Below, piece after piece: positions 9,589 through 20,854 of a stretch of 64,000 bases of DNA. The position numbers and the translations under genes were made by a program. Numbering within the stretch: the first letter of the stretch is position 1; each line of letters starts with the position of its first letter. Source of the stretch: Amoeboaphelidium protococcarum (Eukaryota; Aphelidiomycota; Aphelidea); assembly GCA_023515745.1 (NCBI GenBank), contig JALECJ010000004.1:310001-374000 (forward strand). Direction: 5' to 3'. A model generated the notes under the pieces. It was not told where the DNA came from. It did not search any database and worked only from the letters and a program-made list of their open reading frames with translations.

Positions 9589-12561
9589 ATGGAGTCTTAG
9601 TTTAATAATGCTTTGAGAAAGATTTTCACTGTTGCTGGAAAATAGGCGTATTAGAAAGTTGTGCAGAATAGTACAAGACCGAATAAGGAGGAGGTTGAAA
9701 CATTGTAGAGTTGTCTCAAAACTATACATCCGTTCTCATAGTGTCCTCAGTCTGTGATTTCAACTGTATCATACTTTTTTAGGATTTCAGAATATAGTCA
9801 GGATGAGGCGGTCAGCCTGAATGCATTTGGTATTATACTGCAGGGAGAGGTGGGAGTTTTTCTCAGTGGTGACAAGTGTGTATCCATCTTGAAACCATTG
9901 AACTTTATCGGTTTATCTGAACTCATGCTGCTACCCCATTAGACAAACAGTCAAGTCAGTCTACAAGAATCTTCTTATAATCATCGTGCAGTTACTGAAG
10001 TTTGCCGTGTTGCATATTTGAAGAGTGAGGAGTTACAAGCTGCTTGCTCTAAAGTTATGCTGAAGTTTTTGGTGAATGCATACTCATAGTACGCGCCTGA
10101 TTTATAAAGATCTGTTCAAGTGTGCCATGAGATTGAGATTTTGAATTAGAAGGGAAAGTTAAAGGATTTCGATATACCGCCGGAAGATCTGCGTGGCTGC
10201 TGTACTGTGATAAGCTTGAAAGCTGGTGATGTTATTCCCATATCTAATAAGAAGGACAACTTTTGTCTTTTAAATGGCACTGCTGACGTTCTGATAAAGA
10301 GAAATACTGGTGATATATTTAGCGTATAATTGTAGATAGCCCCCTCTAAACTAACGAACATATTGTCTCCATTATCAGATAAAAAGGCTGATTATTAGAT
10401 CAAAGTGGTCGCGCAATCGAATTGTAGAATCATGCGATGGGATGAGAGGAAACTTGACACTCTGATATAGGAAAATTTATTTAATACCAAGCTGAAGTAA
10501 GATCTGATTGTATAGTTTACACTTTAGATTATTCAAGAGTAATTGTGTCAAGATGTTCGTGAATCTCAATCTGCAGTCTTAATTGGTTCGGTATTGCCCC
10601 AAATAGATTATCCTTATCGAGATTGTGGATATGAGCGAGTTCTGCTAAAGAATGAATTGTTAGATTTACCCATTGGATCATGTTTAGTTCAGAGTGGTCG
10701 ACTTCAAGATACTAAGAGTAATGTCATTCATGAGACCAAGGCTGTTTTGCAATCCCCTATGACTGTCTTATGTATTGACCCTAAAAGCTTAATAGTAGTG
10801 ATTCCTTTTATACCTACTCAGCTTGCTGCCAAGGATAAGTAATGTGAGAATCTTGATCAGATGTCGTCGTTATTATAGTAAGTCAGGCCTGATAAAAAGG
10901 CTGAATATTAGGATATCAAGAATCTTTTCTTGAGTTGGAGTCTCATGAAAGGATGTTCTCCCAATATTTATGGTTAGATTGTGAATTAAGTGTATGATAT
11001 TCGATTAAATCCTGAATAATTCTATTAGTTTAATCAAGAAGAGTAGGTGGTGATTTATGTATAGCATGGTTAGTTTGCATTGTCAGATGTTTAGAAGGAT
11101 TTCAATTTCAAATTATTGTAATCAGGAGATGTTATCGGCAATATTGGTAATGGCAGTATAAATCAGCTGGCTCTTAGAGCTCTCTCTTAATCATAAGCGT
11201 ATATATTGACTTTAGATGCCCTGTAGATGCTGCCGAATGAAGTGTAGTCGCGCCTGAGACTTTTAGTAGATTCTTCAACTTCTATATTCAAGAATGAGAG
11301 GATACTGGCTGTGGCTAGTAATGCTTTCCATCGAGGAATTTATTCAAGCAGGCATCTACAATCATTGTAATAGTTGAGGAATTAGAAATGCTCCATCAGT
11401 CACCTACCAGGCCACGTCATGAGAGATGTTTTCAAGTATTTGAAGAAGTAATCCCTTCTGTAATGTCGGCAAGTGTGCAAAGACTGGAGAGATTTACTAC
11501 GCACTGATGGATGCGACATTTAGCGGTTAAAGTTTAACAAGAAGAGTAATTTCACTCTTTCTAGATACATATCGATGCTGTAGATTGCCAGCAAGAGTCT
11601 GAGGGATGTAAGCTTTACCTCATGTGCAGTGAATTACAGCCATATCAAGTTATTGCATGCTATTTGTCCCAATGTTATCCACCTCAGCATAAAAGGGTGC
11701 GGATTTGCTGCCAGACATGATTCAAAGTTCATCAATTATATCACACAGTGCATGACATAGTTGGAGACTCTGCATCTATCAAAGATTAGAAAGATCAACT
11801 ATGATCAAATGCTACTCAAGAACTTACAGTCTTTCAAACTTAGCAATGCCACTGGAATCATTTAGAAGGATTTGAAAGATCTGTCGACTAATGCCCCTTT
11901 ATTGACAGAGTTGGCCCTCTGCAAAGGCTAATCTATAGATGATGAATGTGTGAAAATCATATCACAAAACATGCGCTTACTCGCAACACTAGACTTGAGT
12001 TGGTGCTAGTTGCTTTCAGACGTATCGTGCTAATACATTTCATCATTGGTCAATCTCAAACAGCTAAATCTTGCGCATTGTGAACTACTCACCGATTGTG
12101 GATTGGCGGAATGGTCTAAATCTTGTCTTAAACTCCGCAGCCTCGACCTGTCTGTGAATAGTTAAATTAGTGATCTGTCCATTGTGATGATAATTGATAA
12201 TATCTCGGAAATTGAGTACCTTCGATTGCGAACTTGTCCCCGTCTCACTATTGGTTGGGTAAAGCTGGTCTTTGATAATTGTTAGTATATTAAGCAGCTT
12301 GTATTTACTGGATGTAAACTTATAAATCCGCAGAACGTTCGGAATATGTTCAAGGATAGGAATGTTGATATTGTCTGTCATTTGAGAAGCTCTGCCAGTA
12401 AAAAGGATCAGAGTGGCGGGAGGAGACTGAACAGAGCTCAATTCACTCGAGTGCACGACAGATATCAGATGAGTCCTCGACTAGTTGAGAACTTGGAAAG
12501 AGATAGAACCATTCGCTTCCCTTCAAGCGACAAGGATAGTGATAAAGATTCTCTAATATGA
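9589..12561 (+). CDS. Cyclic-nucleotide-binding, F-box and LRR fusion protein
   Basis: Single exon, 990 residues. Residues about 45-150 form a cyclic-nucleotide-binding fold: strands around Ile-Ile-Leu-Gln-Gly-Glu-Val-Gly-Val, then Phe-Ile-Gly-Leu-Ser-Glu-Leu-Met-Leu and His-Arg-Ala-Val-Thr-Glu-Val. The last two match the phosphate-binding cassette, with Glu and Arg kept. Two weaker repeats of this fold may lie near 195-260 and 340-410. An F-box sits near 603-645 (Leu-Pro-Gly-His-Val-Met-Arg-Asp-Val-Phe-Lys-Tyr-Leu, then Cys-Lys-Asp-Trp-Arg). Leucine-rich repeats of the RNI type follow to about 930, and the tail is basic. By family knowledge the F-box recruits Skp1 and the SCF ubiquitin ligase, and the LRR picks substrates. 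Coupling to cAMP or cGMP is inference. Confidence 0.82.
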
Positions 12562-12699
12562 AGACTTGAATGTGAATATATTTAAAGTATTTTCAAGTAT
12601 ACACGTTATTATGAATGGTATTCATGTACTTCACCAAGATTTAATGACTCTTTTGCTATATCATGATATAGTAATAAAGACCCAAGTGAGAAGACATTT

Positions 12700-13824
12700 T
12701 CACTCACTCGCCACATTAGACTTTCCACGGCCACCGCGAGAGTAGCCGCCACGACCGCCGCGACTCTTGTTGTACCTTCCGCGACCACCACGACCACGAA
12801 AGTTACGCGAATGTCCATCTGGATCATAGGCAATACCGAAAGTCTCCATGTTGAGCTAATTCTCCAATTGCCGCTACTCTCTACGTTTCTAGTAACGCTC
12901 TTCTCTGCTCATAGCGCCATTATTGCCATGTTCAATGTCACCATTTCCATCTTGATTAGCAGCCTCTTTAGCCTTCTATCTCTCTTCCAATGTCTTGAAT
13001 CTCTCCTGAGCATCAGAGGATATCTCATCAAAAAATGAAGACTTCTTGTCATACTTGGGCGGCTAACGCTATTCACCAGAAGCTCTTTATTCAATCTAAA
13101 ATGATTACACATCCTGGCCACCATCAGCCAGTTCTTGCGCAATCTTCAACTTATCCACAATGGCCTTGGTAAAATCAAAGTCCTCATTGGGAATCTCAAC
13201 TTTCTGCGGTAATTGCTACTAGTTGTTACGGTAAGACTAACCAGGAGTAGAACGGGACTTTTAATCTCTAGCTTTAGCAGCGTAATCACCATTCTACTTC
13301 CTGGATGTTGATGATGATTAATTTCTGTCTCCACTACCTGACGACTTGTTGGAATTGTACCTCTAGCGAGATTACTACTATTACTATTGACTCTACTTGG
13401 TGGTAGAATGAGTAGCAGCGGGTTTATAGACATTATTACCATCAGTTTTGCTCCCAAAACGATCTCCTCCATTCTACTGATGACTTAAAGACTTGGACCC
13501 TTGTCCCGCTTGAACAACCGCAGGATCTTAATAAATCTCCTCCTTATCCTCCAGCTATTAGTTCTATACACCGCTACTCTTGGTAACTTACAAATCCTTG
13601 ATGTCCTGACCACGGAACACGATGAATTCAAACACTTTATCACTAGGTGGAATCTCTTTACTACCCAGCCCGAACTACTACCTTCTTCCCTCACTGCCAA
13701 ATGACCTGACGTTCTGCAGAGTGACTGTAGATTCAGTCTAATTAATCTCAATCAAAACTCCCACGTACTTGATCTCACTCTTGCTAATCAAAGTAATTTC
13801 AGAACCAATAAACGGAACGCTCAT
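12700..13824 (-). CDS. LSM14: LSM14/Scd6 mRNA-silencing protein
   Basis: Single exon, 374 residues. The N-terminal Lsm14 domain (about 1-80) opens Pro-Phe-Ile-Gly-Ser-Glu-Ile-Thr-Leu-Ile-Ser and contains Tyr-Val-Gly-Val-Leu. A long Gln/Ser/Asn-rich linker follows, with a TAG/TAA cluster. The FDF motif is near residue 215 (Asn-Glu-Asp-Phe-Asp-Phe). Next come the FFD box (Ser-Phe-Phe-Asp-Glu-Ile) and the TFG box (Glu-Thr-Phe-Gly). The end is an RGG region (about 335-370). This order is that of Scd6, Tral and LSM14, which bind eIF4G and the helicase Dhh1/DDX6 and repress translation in P-bodies. It is convergent with the F-box gene. Confidence 0.93.
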
Positions 13825-14517
13825 ATTTATATTTCTTGATTAAATATATTATGTAATTTAAAGCGGTATAGTCTATAGCTTAAAAAATAACTATAAAAAT
13901 CTAAATAGAGAATTCTTCACTACTGTGTAATGTTAATGTTGATGAAGAAGAAAAGAGACAAGAAAAGAGAAAGCTCATTCGAAAAAGACGCGACGCCGAC
14001 AAGAACGAACTGCAAATTTGATGATGATGATCCAGTAAGGGCAGTCACGAAACAGTAATATTTAATCTGAAATTTTTGCGTACTGTCTGTGCTACTCTGA
14101 TAGTACGGAATTATAGTATTATGGTTCTTATACACTCTGTCCATCGTAGCGGTGGTTTTTCATCTCTATTTTAATAGTATCTGTATTGACAATCTACCGC
14201 GTTACATTAGTCCTCCATTTGAAAATTTCTGTGAGCTCGACATTGTATTGAAACAACAATCATACGTCATTCTCTTCATTAATCAATCTGAAAGGCACCA
14301 GTATCATTAATGCTCAAAGTGAGAGACGATCCTCATTTGACCGGCCGACGAATAGTGGTGGCAGACGTAGAAATTGATTTTCGCTCATAATCGGTTCGGC
14401 GCAAGATCCGTCTCTCTCTTCAGCCGATTTGCTTTTTATCTAGAAACTAAACATCGCCATACGTTGGTAGAAAAGTGATTTTACACTCACCATTTAAAGA
14501 GAACTGCGATAAAGAAA
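13825..14517. other. Divergent intergenic region, LSM14 / CBR1
   Basis: No firm gene. A minus-strand frame at about 13917-14144 (ATG, 75 residues, ending TAG TGA) is open, but its composition is hydrophobic and Ser-rich and it matches nothing I know. It more likely reflects the LSM14 upstream region. The rest holds nothing I can name. Confidence 0.4.
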
Positions 14518-15444
14518 ATGTTCTTTGACGAAGTGTTAAATTAACACCATGCAACTATAGGTGTAGCTCTTGGAGCGATTGTCTTTACAATCTATCTTTG
14601 GGGAACTCGGTACTAATCTTAGGCTATTAGTAAGTCACTTTCAATACGTGCAATATAATAGAGTTAATTACGTTCAATTGTAAGTGTAGAGCCGCTGTTG
14701 CACAAGACTGAATTTCGCAAGTTCAAGTTGATCAAGAAGGAGATTTTGACGCACAATACTGCCATCTACAGGTTTGAACTGCCTGCTGGTACAGGACTGA
14801 ATCTGCCTATTGGTTAACACGTGTCAGTGAAGGCAGCGGTCACCGAAGATGGTAAGGAGGTGATGCGCAGCTACACACCCATCAGTCTGAATGATGATAA
14901 GGGACATTTTGATTTGCTGATCAAGACGTATCCTACTGGCGTTCTCTCAAAGCACTTTGCATCTCTACAGCTGGGAGATGAGTTGGAAGTTCGTGGTCCG
15001 AAGGGTAATTTCCTGTACACACCAAACATGTGCAGAGAAATTGGCATGCTGGCTGGTGGCACTGGTATAACACCAATGTTTTAGATCATTCAGGCTGTTT
15101 TGAAGAATCCTGCTGACAAGACTCGTATCAGCCTCGTATTTGGTAATGTCACTGAGGAAGATATTCTGTTGCGTCAGCGTCTTACTCAGTTGGAGAAGGA
15201 TCATCCAGAGTAGCTGAAGGTTTACCATGTATTGAACAATCCACCAGCCGGTTGGACTCAGGGCAGCGGCTTTATTAATGCGGACGTCATCAAGTAATAC
15301 TGTCCGGCACCTGCGAAAGATGTCAAGATTTTGATATGCGGTCCACCTCCGATGGTTAAGGCAATGCAGACAACTTGCGAACAGCTTGGTTATGAACCTG
15401 CTCGCCCTGTCTCCAAATTGGAAGATTAAGTCTTCAAGTTTTGA
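14518..15444 (+). CDS. CBR1: NADH-cytochrome b5 reductase
   Basis: Exons 14518-14629 and 14690-15444, joined across a 60-nt intron (GTAAGT to TGTAG). The product has 288 residues. Exon 1 gives a membrane anchor (hydrophobic stretch about residues 13-28). After the splice the sequence reads [12 protein letters not shown], the family's usual start of the FAD domain. FAD binding is shown by Arg-Ser-Tyr-Thr-Pro-Ile-Ser, and NADH binding by Gly-Gly-Thr-Gly-Ile-Thr-Pro-Met and Cys-Gly-Pro-Pro-Pro-Met. The enzyme passes electrons from NADH to cytochrome b5 for fatty acid desaturation and sterol synthesis. The intron is 3n long with no in-frame TGA, so an unspliced reading also stays open; the splice is chosen from signals and homology. 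Confidence 0.92.
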
Positions 15445-15547
15445 TATTACTCTCTTAATGATTAGGACTTGACATAAATAAATCATCATTATATTGTGTA
15501 AAATTTATATATATGTATGTTTATTAATTTTGTTATATGTTACCATA

Positions 15548-16702
15548 TCATTTCATGGTGCAAGTGTGAGTGTTGCATTGAGATTTGTGTTGTGGCCAAT
15601 CTGACTTTATGCAATCAGAAGAGCAATACCAAGCGCTCTTACAGCGCGAGCATATCTTCAATGTGGACTACGGGAATTCCTTCTTACAGCTCTAACAGGT
15701 TGATTGCAATTAAGCACAACACAATGAACAAGTGCATAAGAATTGTCGCTACTTGATTAACTCATTTCTCCTATATTGAGCTCGTTAGAACGGCGTTGAT
15801 TCGACATCAGCAGTTGAATATACAAGTCGCTTCGGATTGATGTAAGATATGGTGAGTTCTTCTCCTTGAACAATATCTTACACAGCATAGCATATCATTA
15901 TGGACTTGCTCTGGGATGAAGAAGACCAACTTAGATTGGGTGAGCATGAATGATTAAGCAGAGCTGTGACTGGATACAATGCGCGTCCAATATCGTTTCC
16001 ATATTTATCAGCGACGCAGTGTTAATTACTGATTATAATTTTGCAAACTCTGCTAATATAGTCCAACTACAACTGGCCTTATTTCCCATCATAAATCGAC
16101 CGCGATATGTTTCCCAAATCATCATTCATACTCTGCACCACAACGCTCTCCTCTTCGAAAGTGAGCAGATTTACCAACCCTGGATCTGCCACAATAATGT
16201 CACTATCACACGCAGCTTCTCTTCCTTTTTAGTAGTCGCCAAAATATCGCATAAACATTGCATACAATCCAGTCTCCGATTCTCTGTCATCTTGCAATTA
16301 ATTAGACGTAGACTTGATTTGCAGCGAATGGAAACGCTGATGCTCCTTCAGAATATAGCTATTCCATACACAATCTTGGCATAGTGGAGGCATATCTATG
16401 TCAGTAAGGCGGAGAGCAGTCATTCTCTCGGTCCATGCCGACGCGTCATCATCATTCATCTCTGAAGAGCATCCGCTACAGTATGCATGCAAGTATTACT
16501 ATTCTATAGCCATTGTTACGGGAGATTCCATTATCACTGGCTCTCCGCGTTTGATATCACGCGTCGCCTTCAGACAGAGACCTTTCGCAGGTGAATAATC
16601 TAGCTTCAGAGGATATTATTCAAAAAATTACTCCACTTCACCAATGAGTTGTTCCGAGTCTTCATCTCTGCTTAATAACGCTTTAATAATCTCTTATCTC
16701 AT
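15548..16702 (-). CDS. SET/MYND-type protein methyltransferase
   Basis: Single exon, 384 residues, ATG at 16702. A SET N-terminal part is followed by a Cys-Ser-Gly-Cys ... Cys-Gln-Asp-Cys ... His ... His zinc-binding segment (about residues 75-125), in the place where SMYD proteins carry their MYND insertion. The SET core has Leu-Leu-Asn-His-Ser-Cys-Ser-Pro-Asn and Gly-Glu-Glu-Leu-Thr-Ile-Ser-Tyr, the SAM-binding and catalytic motifs. Post-SET cysteines follow (Cys-Thr-Cys-Ser-Leu-Cys-Cys). A true MYND finger closes the protein (Cys-Ser-Arg-Cys, Trp-Tyr-Cys, Trp-Pro-Gln-His-Lys). It probably methylates lysines on protein substrates; the target is unknown. The C-terminal MYND is unlike SMYD1-3. 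It is divergent from CTK3, 140 bp apart. Confidence 0.85.
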
Positions 16703-16842
16703 TTTATCAAGTACAAGCAATGTCAGTTGATGAGAAAATTGGTTCCCTTTGGCTGATTTTCAATTTACTGTTTTTATGAAAAACGTTCACCAGTACACTT
16801 TTACGAGAAGATCAAATCGTCTAAAAGATTGTAGTAATCAAG

Positions 16843-17580
16843 ATGGATAGTTTCGAAGTGAGGATGTAATTTGCTGATCTTGTTGAACGATTAAATTCCA
16901 CTCAGTTCTAAATCTAGAGGACTGTACAGTTTATGCGAAAGTACGAGAATTAAAGTGAGGAAGCTGGAATGTTATTCGATGTCATTTTGCAAGAGTTTTC
17001 AAAGAAGGATCGAAATGGTGCATACATCAATAGACGCGCCTATCTATTTGGACTACTGCAGGCTTATGTGGACTCTACATCTACCTAATAATAATAACAA
17101 CAGTCGGGCGATGTTGAAGATTAGCCGTATATGTAACTACTGCGCGACAATTTGGTGGATCTGTGCGAACTCGCCATTCCGAAAGATCATCCTATTGGCG
17201 TTTCACTCAATGCGCCAGTTCTGACTTCAATTCTCATCGAATGGAAAGGTCGGCAATGTTTCAGAAACAACACGCAACTTATCGACGCGTGTCTCTCACT
17301 GATTAACGATACGCGTAGTCATATCTAACCTCAGTTGGACGACTTTGCTAATCTGGAAAAGAAAATGTCAAAGGCTGAATCTCTGAAACGGATAGAGCAA
17401 GACAGAGAACGCCATAAACGCCGCAAAGAAGATGCATGGATGGAACACACGCTGAACAGTGACGCCATTAATCCGCTCGAGTACGAGTTTGACATGATTT
17501 GGAATGGCGTTGATCCATACAATCTGCGTCTTGATGGTTAAACATTTTAAAAAGAACTTGCTCTCTCCAAATTGCGATGA
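16843..17580 (+). CDS. CTK3: CTD kinase subunit gamma (Ctk3)
   Basis: Single exon, 245 residues. The start Met-Asp-Ser-Phe-Glu-Val-Arg-Met-Gln-Phe-Ala-Asp-Leu-Val matches the N-terminal CID-like domain of fungal Ctk3 (about residues 1-160). The C-terminal part carries the second conserved block, with Arg-Arg-Lys-Glu-Asp-Ala-Trp and Glu-Tyr-Glu-Phe-Asp-Met-Ile-Trp. A run of six Gln (four TAA, CAA, CAG) sits near residue 82. Ctk3 stabilises the Ctk1-Ctk2 kinase that phosphorylates Ser2 of the RNA polymerase II tail. This subunit is known mainly from fungi, which is one reason to place the organism there. Confidence 0.85.
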
Positions 17581-17784
17581 TTTGTCGGGTATGAGTGCTT
17601 ATGAGAATAATTTGTTGATAACTGTACCCCTATATAATTTTTAATAATATTGTATCGGTATGTTTAGCCTTCACTTTGAATCCAGTGATTGATTGACTGT
17701 TTAATGTTAGTGAAATGAAAATCATTCAAAGTCTTTCGCTCATAGATAGAAACAAAGCTCTACGATTACCAAAATACATCGAAT

Positions 17785-18396
17785 ATGCATCCAAAGCACG
17801 AATCTTTTCTCGATACGCTCTCCTCTATTATAGATCAGAGTAGCAATAAGGTAAGTGATGGTGATAACGTGATACTGTCCAAAAAGAAGGAGTTGGCTCA
17901 TGCTATCGACGACAGCAAGTTGGAGCAGAAGGCTAAGGCGATGATGCGTCGCGATAAATTGTCAAAGAGAGATCGCGATCATGTCCTGCCTAATCTGGAA
18001 TATGACAGTGAACAGAAGGATAAACTGGGATGGAGGGCTGAGTACGAGAAGGTGCTGAGGAAGACGTCGACGCGTGGTGTCATTAAACTATTTAATGCAA
18101 TCAAAACTCAGCGAGATGCTCAGAAGCAAGTGGTAAAGCAGATATCACGATCTAAAAGTGGTGGCGGTAAAGTATAGTCACCATCTAAAATTGTGAAGAA
18201 CGCCGATAAAGCCAAGCTTGCATCTGCATCTAAAGAAGCCTTCTTGCAGTATTTAAAGAAGGACTCTGCCGCTGTAAAATCTGCTTCATCTCCATAGTCA
18301 TAATCAAAATCAAATCATAGCGAGACACCAAAGTGGAGTGCCTTAAATGACAATTACATGACTGATGCCAAGATTCAAGATTGGGATGATATTTGA
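17785..18396 (+). CDS. RRP15: Ribosomal RNA processing protein 15
   Basis: Single exon, 203 residues. It is highly charged. The family core lies near residues 80-120, Leu-Arg-Lys-Thr-Ser-Thr-Arg-Gly-Val-Ile-Lys-Leu-Phe-Asn-Ala-Ile, the signature block of Rrp15. The N-terminal part has Phe-Leu-Asp-Thr-Leu-Ser-Ser-Ile-Ile and the C-terminus is Ser/Lys-rich. Rrp15 is a nucleolar factor of pre-60S particles required for cleavage in ITS1 and maturation of 27S pre-rRNA. It is convergent with the CHY zinc finger gene, 84 bp apart. Confidence 0.88.
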
Positions 18397-18480
18397 CGCA
18401 TAATATTTCTTTAATTAAAAATGACATACAGTACATGAAATAGAAAGTTTCTTTTAATACAAGTCTTATAATTATTATAA

Positions 18481-18813
18481 TCATCCAATATTTCGTAGTC
18501 TTACGTCTTTCAACATCTTACTGTTCATCCGTGGATCTTCTCCTTCAATGCCAAGAACTGGCTCAGGAACTTTGGCTTCCAGAACGTAATGGTTGTCGCA
18601 ATGGGGACAGTACTCATCAGAATCATCTTGCTCTTCCAATTCCACCACGTCTTTCCTGAACACCTTCTTACACTTCTTACATGCAAGTACAATTTCAGAG
18701 CTTTTGATCAATGGATGACTCTCCCGCTCCATATGACATTCCGGGCAATCATACCATTTCTTACAACATGGCGTTCTAATGGCAACTTGCGCATTCAATA
18801 TATGTTTACACAT
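18481..18813 (-). CDS. HOT13: CHY zinc finger protein, Hot13-like
   Basis: Single exon, 110 residues, made almost wholly of one CHY zinc-binding domain: Cys-Lys-His-Ile-Leu-Asn, Pro-Cys-Cys-Lys-Lys-Trp-Tyr-Asp-Cys-Pro-Glu-Cys-His, Cys-Lys-Lys-Cys and Asp-Glu-Tyr-Cys-Pro-His-Cys-Asp-Asn-His. Length and layout fit Hot13, a zinc-binding protein of the mitochondrial intermembrane space that keeps Mia40 active for import of small Tim proteins. No RING follows, so it is not the RCHY1/Pirh2 type. It is divergent from the OTU gene, 138 bp apart. Confidence 0.85.
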   Translation of the reverse strand: MCKHILNAQVAIRTPCCKKWYDCPECHMERESHPLIKSSEIVLACKKCKKVFRKDVVELEEQDDSDEYCPHCDNHYVLEAKVPEPVLGIEGEDPRMNSKMLKDVRLRNIG

Positions 18814-18951
18814 TATACAAAGTTGCTATACTATTTAAACAGTCGCGTTTATAAACGATCTTTCACCAATGGAAAAGTCGCTAAGGAGTTGATTTTCCTG
18901 TTTCTTTTTTCAGAACGGGAGAGAAAATCAACTCGGATTATAATAGAGTAG

Positions 18952-19869
18952 ATGGATAGTGATATAGAATAGCAAGAGGTACCACTCTAGGAACAGTAAT
19001 AAAAGAGTATCGCTTAGTAGAGAAAAGAACTGCGGGCTTAGATATAAGCTATTAAAAAGAGTACTGCCAATATGAACAAGAAGGATAAGAAGGCAGCGAT
19101 GGAGCAGGTGCACGACTTGGAGAAGAAGATTGAGCAGTTGGAGAACTAGAACGACAGTGATTAACAGTAGACAGTGTCATCATAGCAGAGTAACTCCGCA
19201 GTACTACCTGAAAGTCTATACAAGAATAGCGATAAAGCTGGTAATAACTTGGAAGGGGGAGAGTAGAAGAAGCTTAGTAAATAGCAACTCAGAAAGTTAA
19301 AGAAGCAGGCTGAAATTGAGCGGATTAGACAGGATGCTCTTAATGAACCGACTGTTGATCTAGCTCAGATTGAACGCCAGAAGATTGACAAACTCATCTA
19401 GTCTGATGGTCTATCTATTCTCGAGGTGGCTCCGGATGGTAATTGCTTGTTCCGATCTATCCAAGATCAGATTAACAACTAATACAATCATGAAGAATTA
19501 CGAAGGATGGCGGTGGAGTATATTCGAGAGCACAGAGATGATTTCGCTCCGTTCCTACAAGATGATAATGGAGATTTGGCTGATTTTGAACAATATTGCT
19601 GTGATATGGCGGATGTTAATCGCGCCAAATGGGGAGGTGAAGTTGAGATTCGTGCACTGGCTCATGCTCTTAAACGCGACTTTGTGATATATCAGGCAGA
19701 GTTTGGAATTCTTCGCGTCAGACATAATGAGAACGACACTGGTTATGGTGGATCTGATCCAACTAATGCTGATCATGATGACGATAACTCGATTAAAATT
19801 TCATATCATAAGCACGAATATGGACTCGGCGAGCATTACAATTCTCTGAGACGCGTAAATACTAATTGA
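18952..19869 (+). CDS. OTUD6B: OTU-domain deubiquitinase, OTUD6 type
   Basis: Single exon, 305 residues. The first 140 residues are a charged coiled coil rich in Lys, Glu and Gln (many UAR codons), typical of OTUD6B and yeast Otu2. The OTU domain (about 160-300) has Ala-Pro-Asp-Gly-Asn-Cys-Leu-Phe-Arg, with the catalytic Cys, and the catalytic His in Glu-His-Tyr-Asn-Ser-Leu at the C-terminus. Family members remove ubiquitin and are linked to ribosomes and translation initiation complexes. Confidence 0.92.
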
Positions 19870-19922
19870 AAATGTTCAGCAACTAATATACAATTGATAA
19901 TATACAGTACAATAACATCTGT

Positions 19923-20471
19923 TCACTTTGGTTTCTACTTGCTGAGATCTAAATCTTCTTCATCTTCATTTAAATCGCCATTGTAACCCATCTACCTGAG
20001 CATTCGCAGACCGAAATCATCAATATCAATCAATTCCTACTCTTTTGCTTACTGATCTTATACATGATCTACCTCTTCATCATCAACTATAACCGGTTTT
20101 TACCGCAATATCATTGTTCCCTTTATCTAATTCTTTTTGGTGTCATGTTCATCATCAATTTTTTAAATCCTTTCAGAAGACTTCATAATCTATAGGCCAT
20201 GCTTCTAATCATCATATCTACTGACTTGAGACTATTATTCTATTTACGCCTGATCGCTAGCGGTAGAACCATTCTATCCATTAGTGTTAGCAGTCTTCGA
20301 TCGGGTCTAATCTGTCTTTGTAATCTTGATCACCGACACGGCTTCCTTTATCGGTTAAGATGAAGATTATGCCTCACTTCTACTACTAGATTCTTCCTCA
20401 TCTCTCAACAAGGACTGCAACTTTCGTTTACTCTTATTAGACTTGGGAATGGTGAAACTGGCACCAGACAT
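19923..20471 (-). CDS. SPP2: Splicing factor Spp2/GPKOW-type G-patch protein
   Basis: Single exon, 182 residues. It starts Met-Ser-Gly-Ala-Ser-Phe-Thr-Ile-Pro-Lys, like Spp2/GPKOW proteins. The C-terminal G-patch-like motif is Ile-Asp-Asp-Phe-Gly-Leu-Arg-Met-Leu-Arg-Gln-Met-Gly-Tyr, equivalent to the FG..LRGMGW signature that binds the helicase Prp2. The middle is acidic and Gln-rich, with many TAA and TAG. Spp2 activates Prp2 to remodel the spliceosome before the first step. Divergence at the second Gly (Gln here) makes the call good rather than certain. Confidence 0.75.
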
Positions 20472-20854
20472 GTACGGATTAATGATATAGTTCTTCTAGT
20501 AAATCAAAGCAAAATTCTAAAATCGAGATATGCGCGCAAGATACTGACCAGCTCAAGACTTTACACGACGGACAGAGTTTAAAACCAGCAGAGAACTCCA
20601 AAAGGGAATCTGTTGAGAAATTCCAAGCGGAAGCACCACACTTGTATTTGGATTGAACAGAGAAGGATAAGAGAGACAGAACGGGACGCGTCGCTCATTC
20701 AGATCAGAAATTGTTTCGCGTTTCGCTTTACTTCACACTAAGCGTATTGCTTATTTCTCCACGTTACTTACTTTCAGTTTAACGCTGATAGTGTTATAAA
20801 TACTTGGTCAATTGAATATTTATCTTATAACACTCGCTTATTTAGTAAGATATC
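20472..20854. other. Divergent promoter region, SPP2 / POLD2
   Basis: No gene seen. It contains one ACGCGT near 20688. That hexamer is the MBF/MCB element that drives S-phase genes in fungi and would suit POLD2, but ACGCGT is common throughout this window, so I give it little weight. Confidence 0.35.

Noticed and set aside
14630-14689. CBR1 as a single exon without an intron
   Set aside because: The unspliced reading is open, but GTAAGT and TGTAG signals and restoration of the family sequence (Lys-Pro-Leu-Leu ... Glu-Phe) favour an intron.
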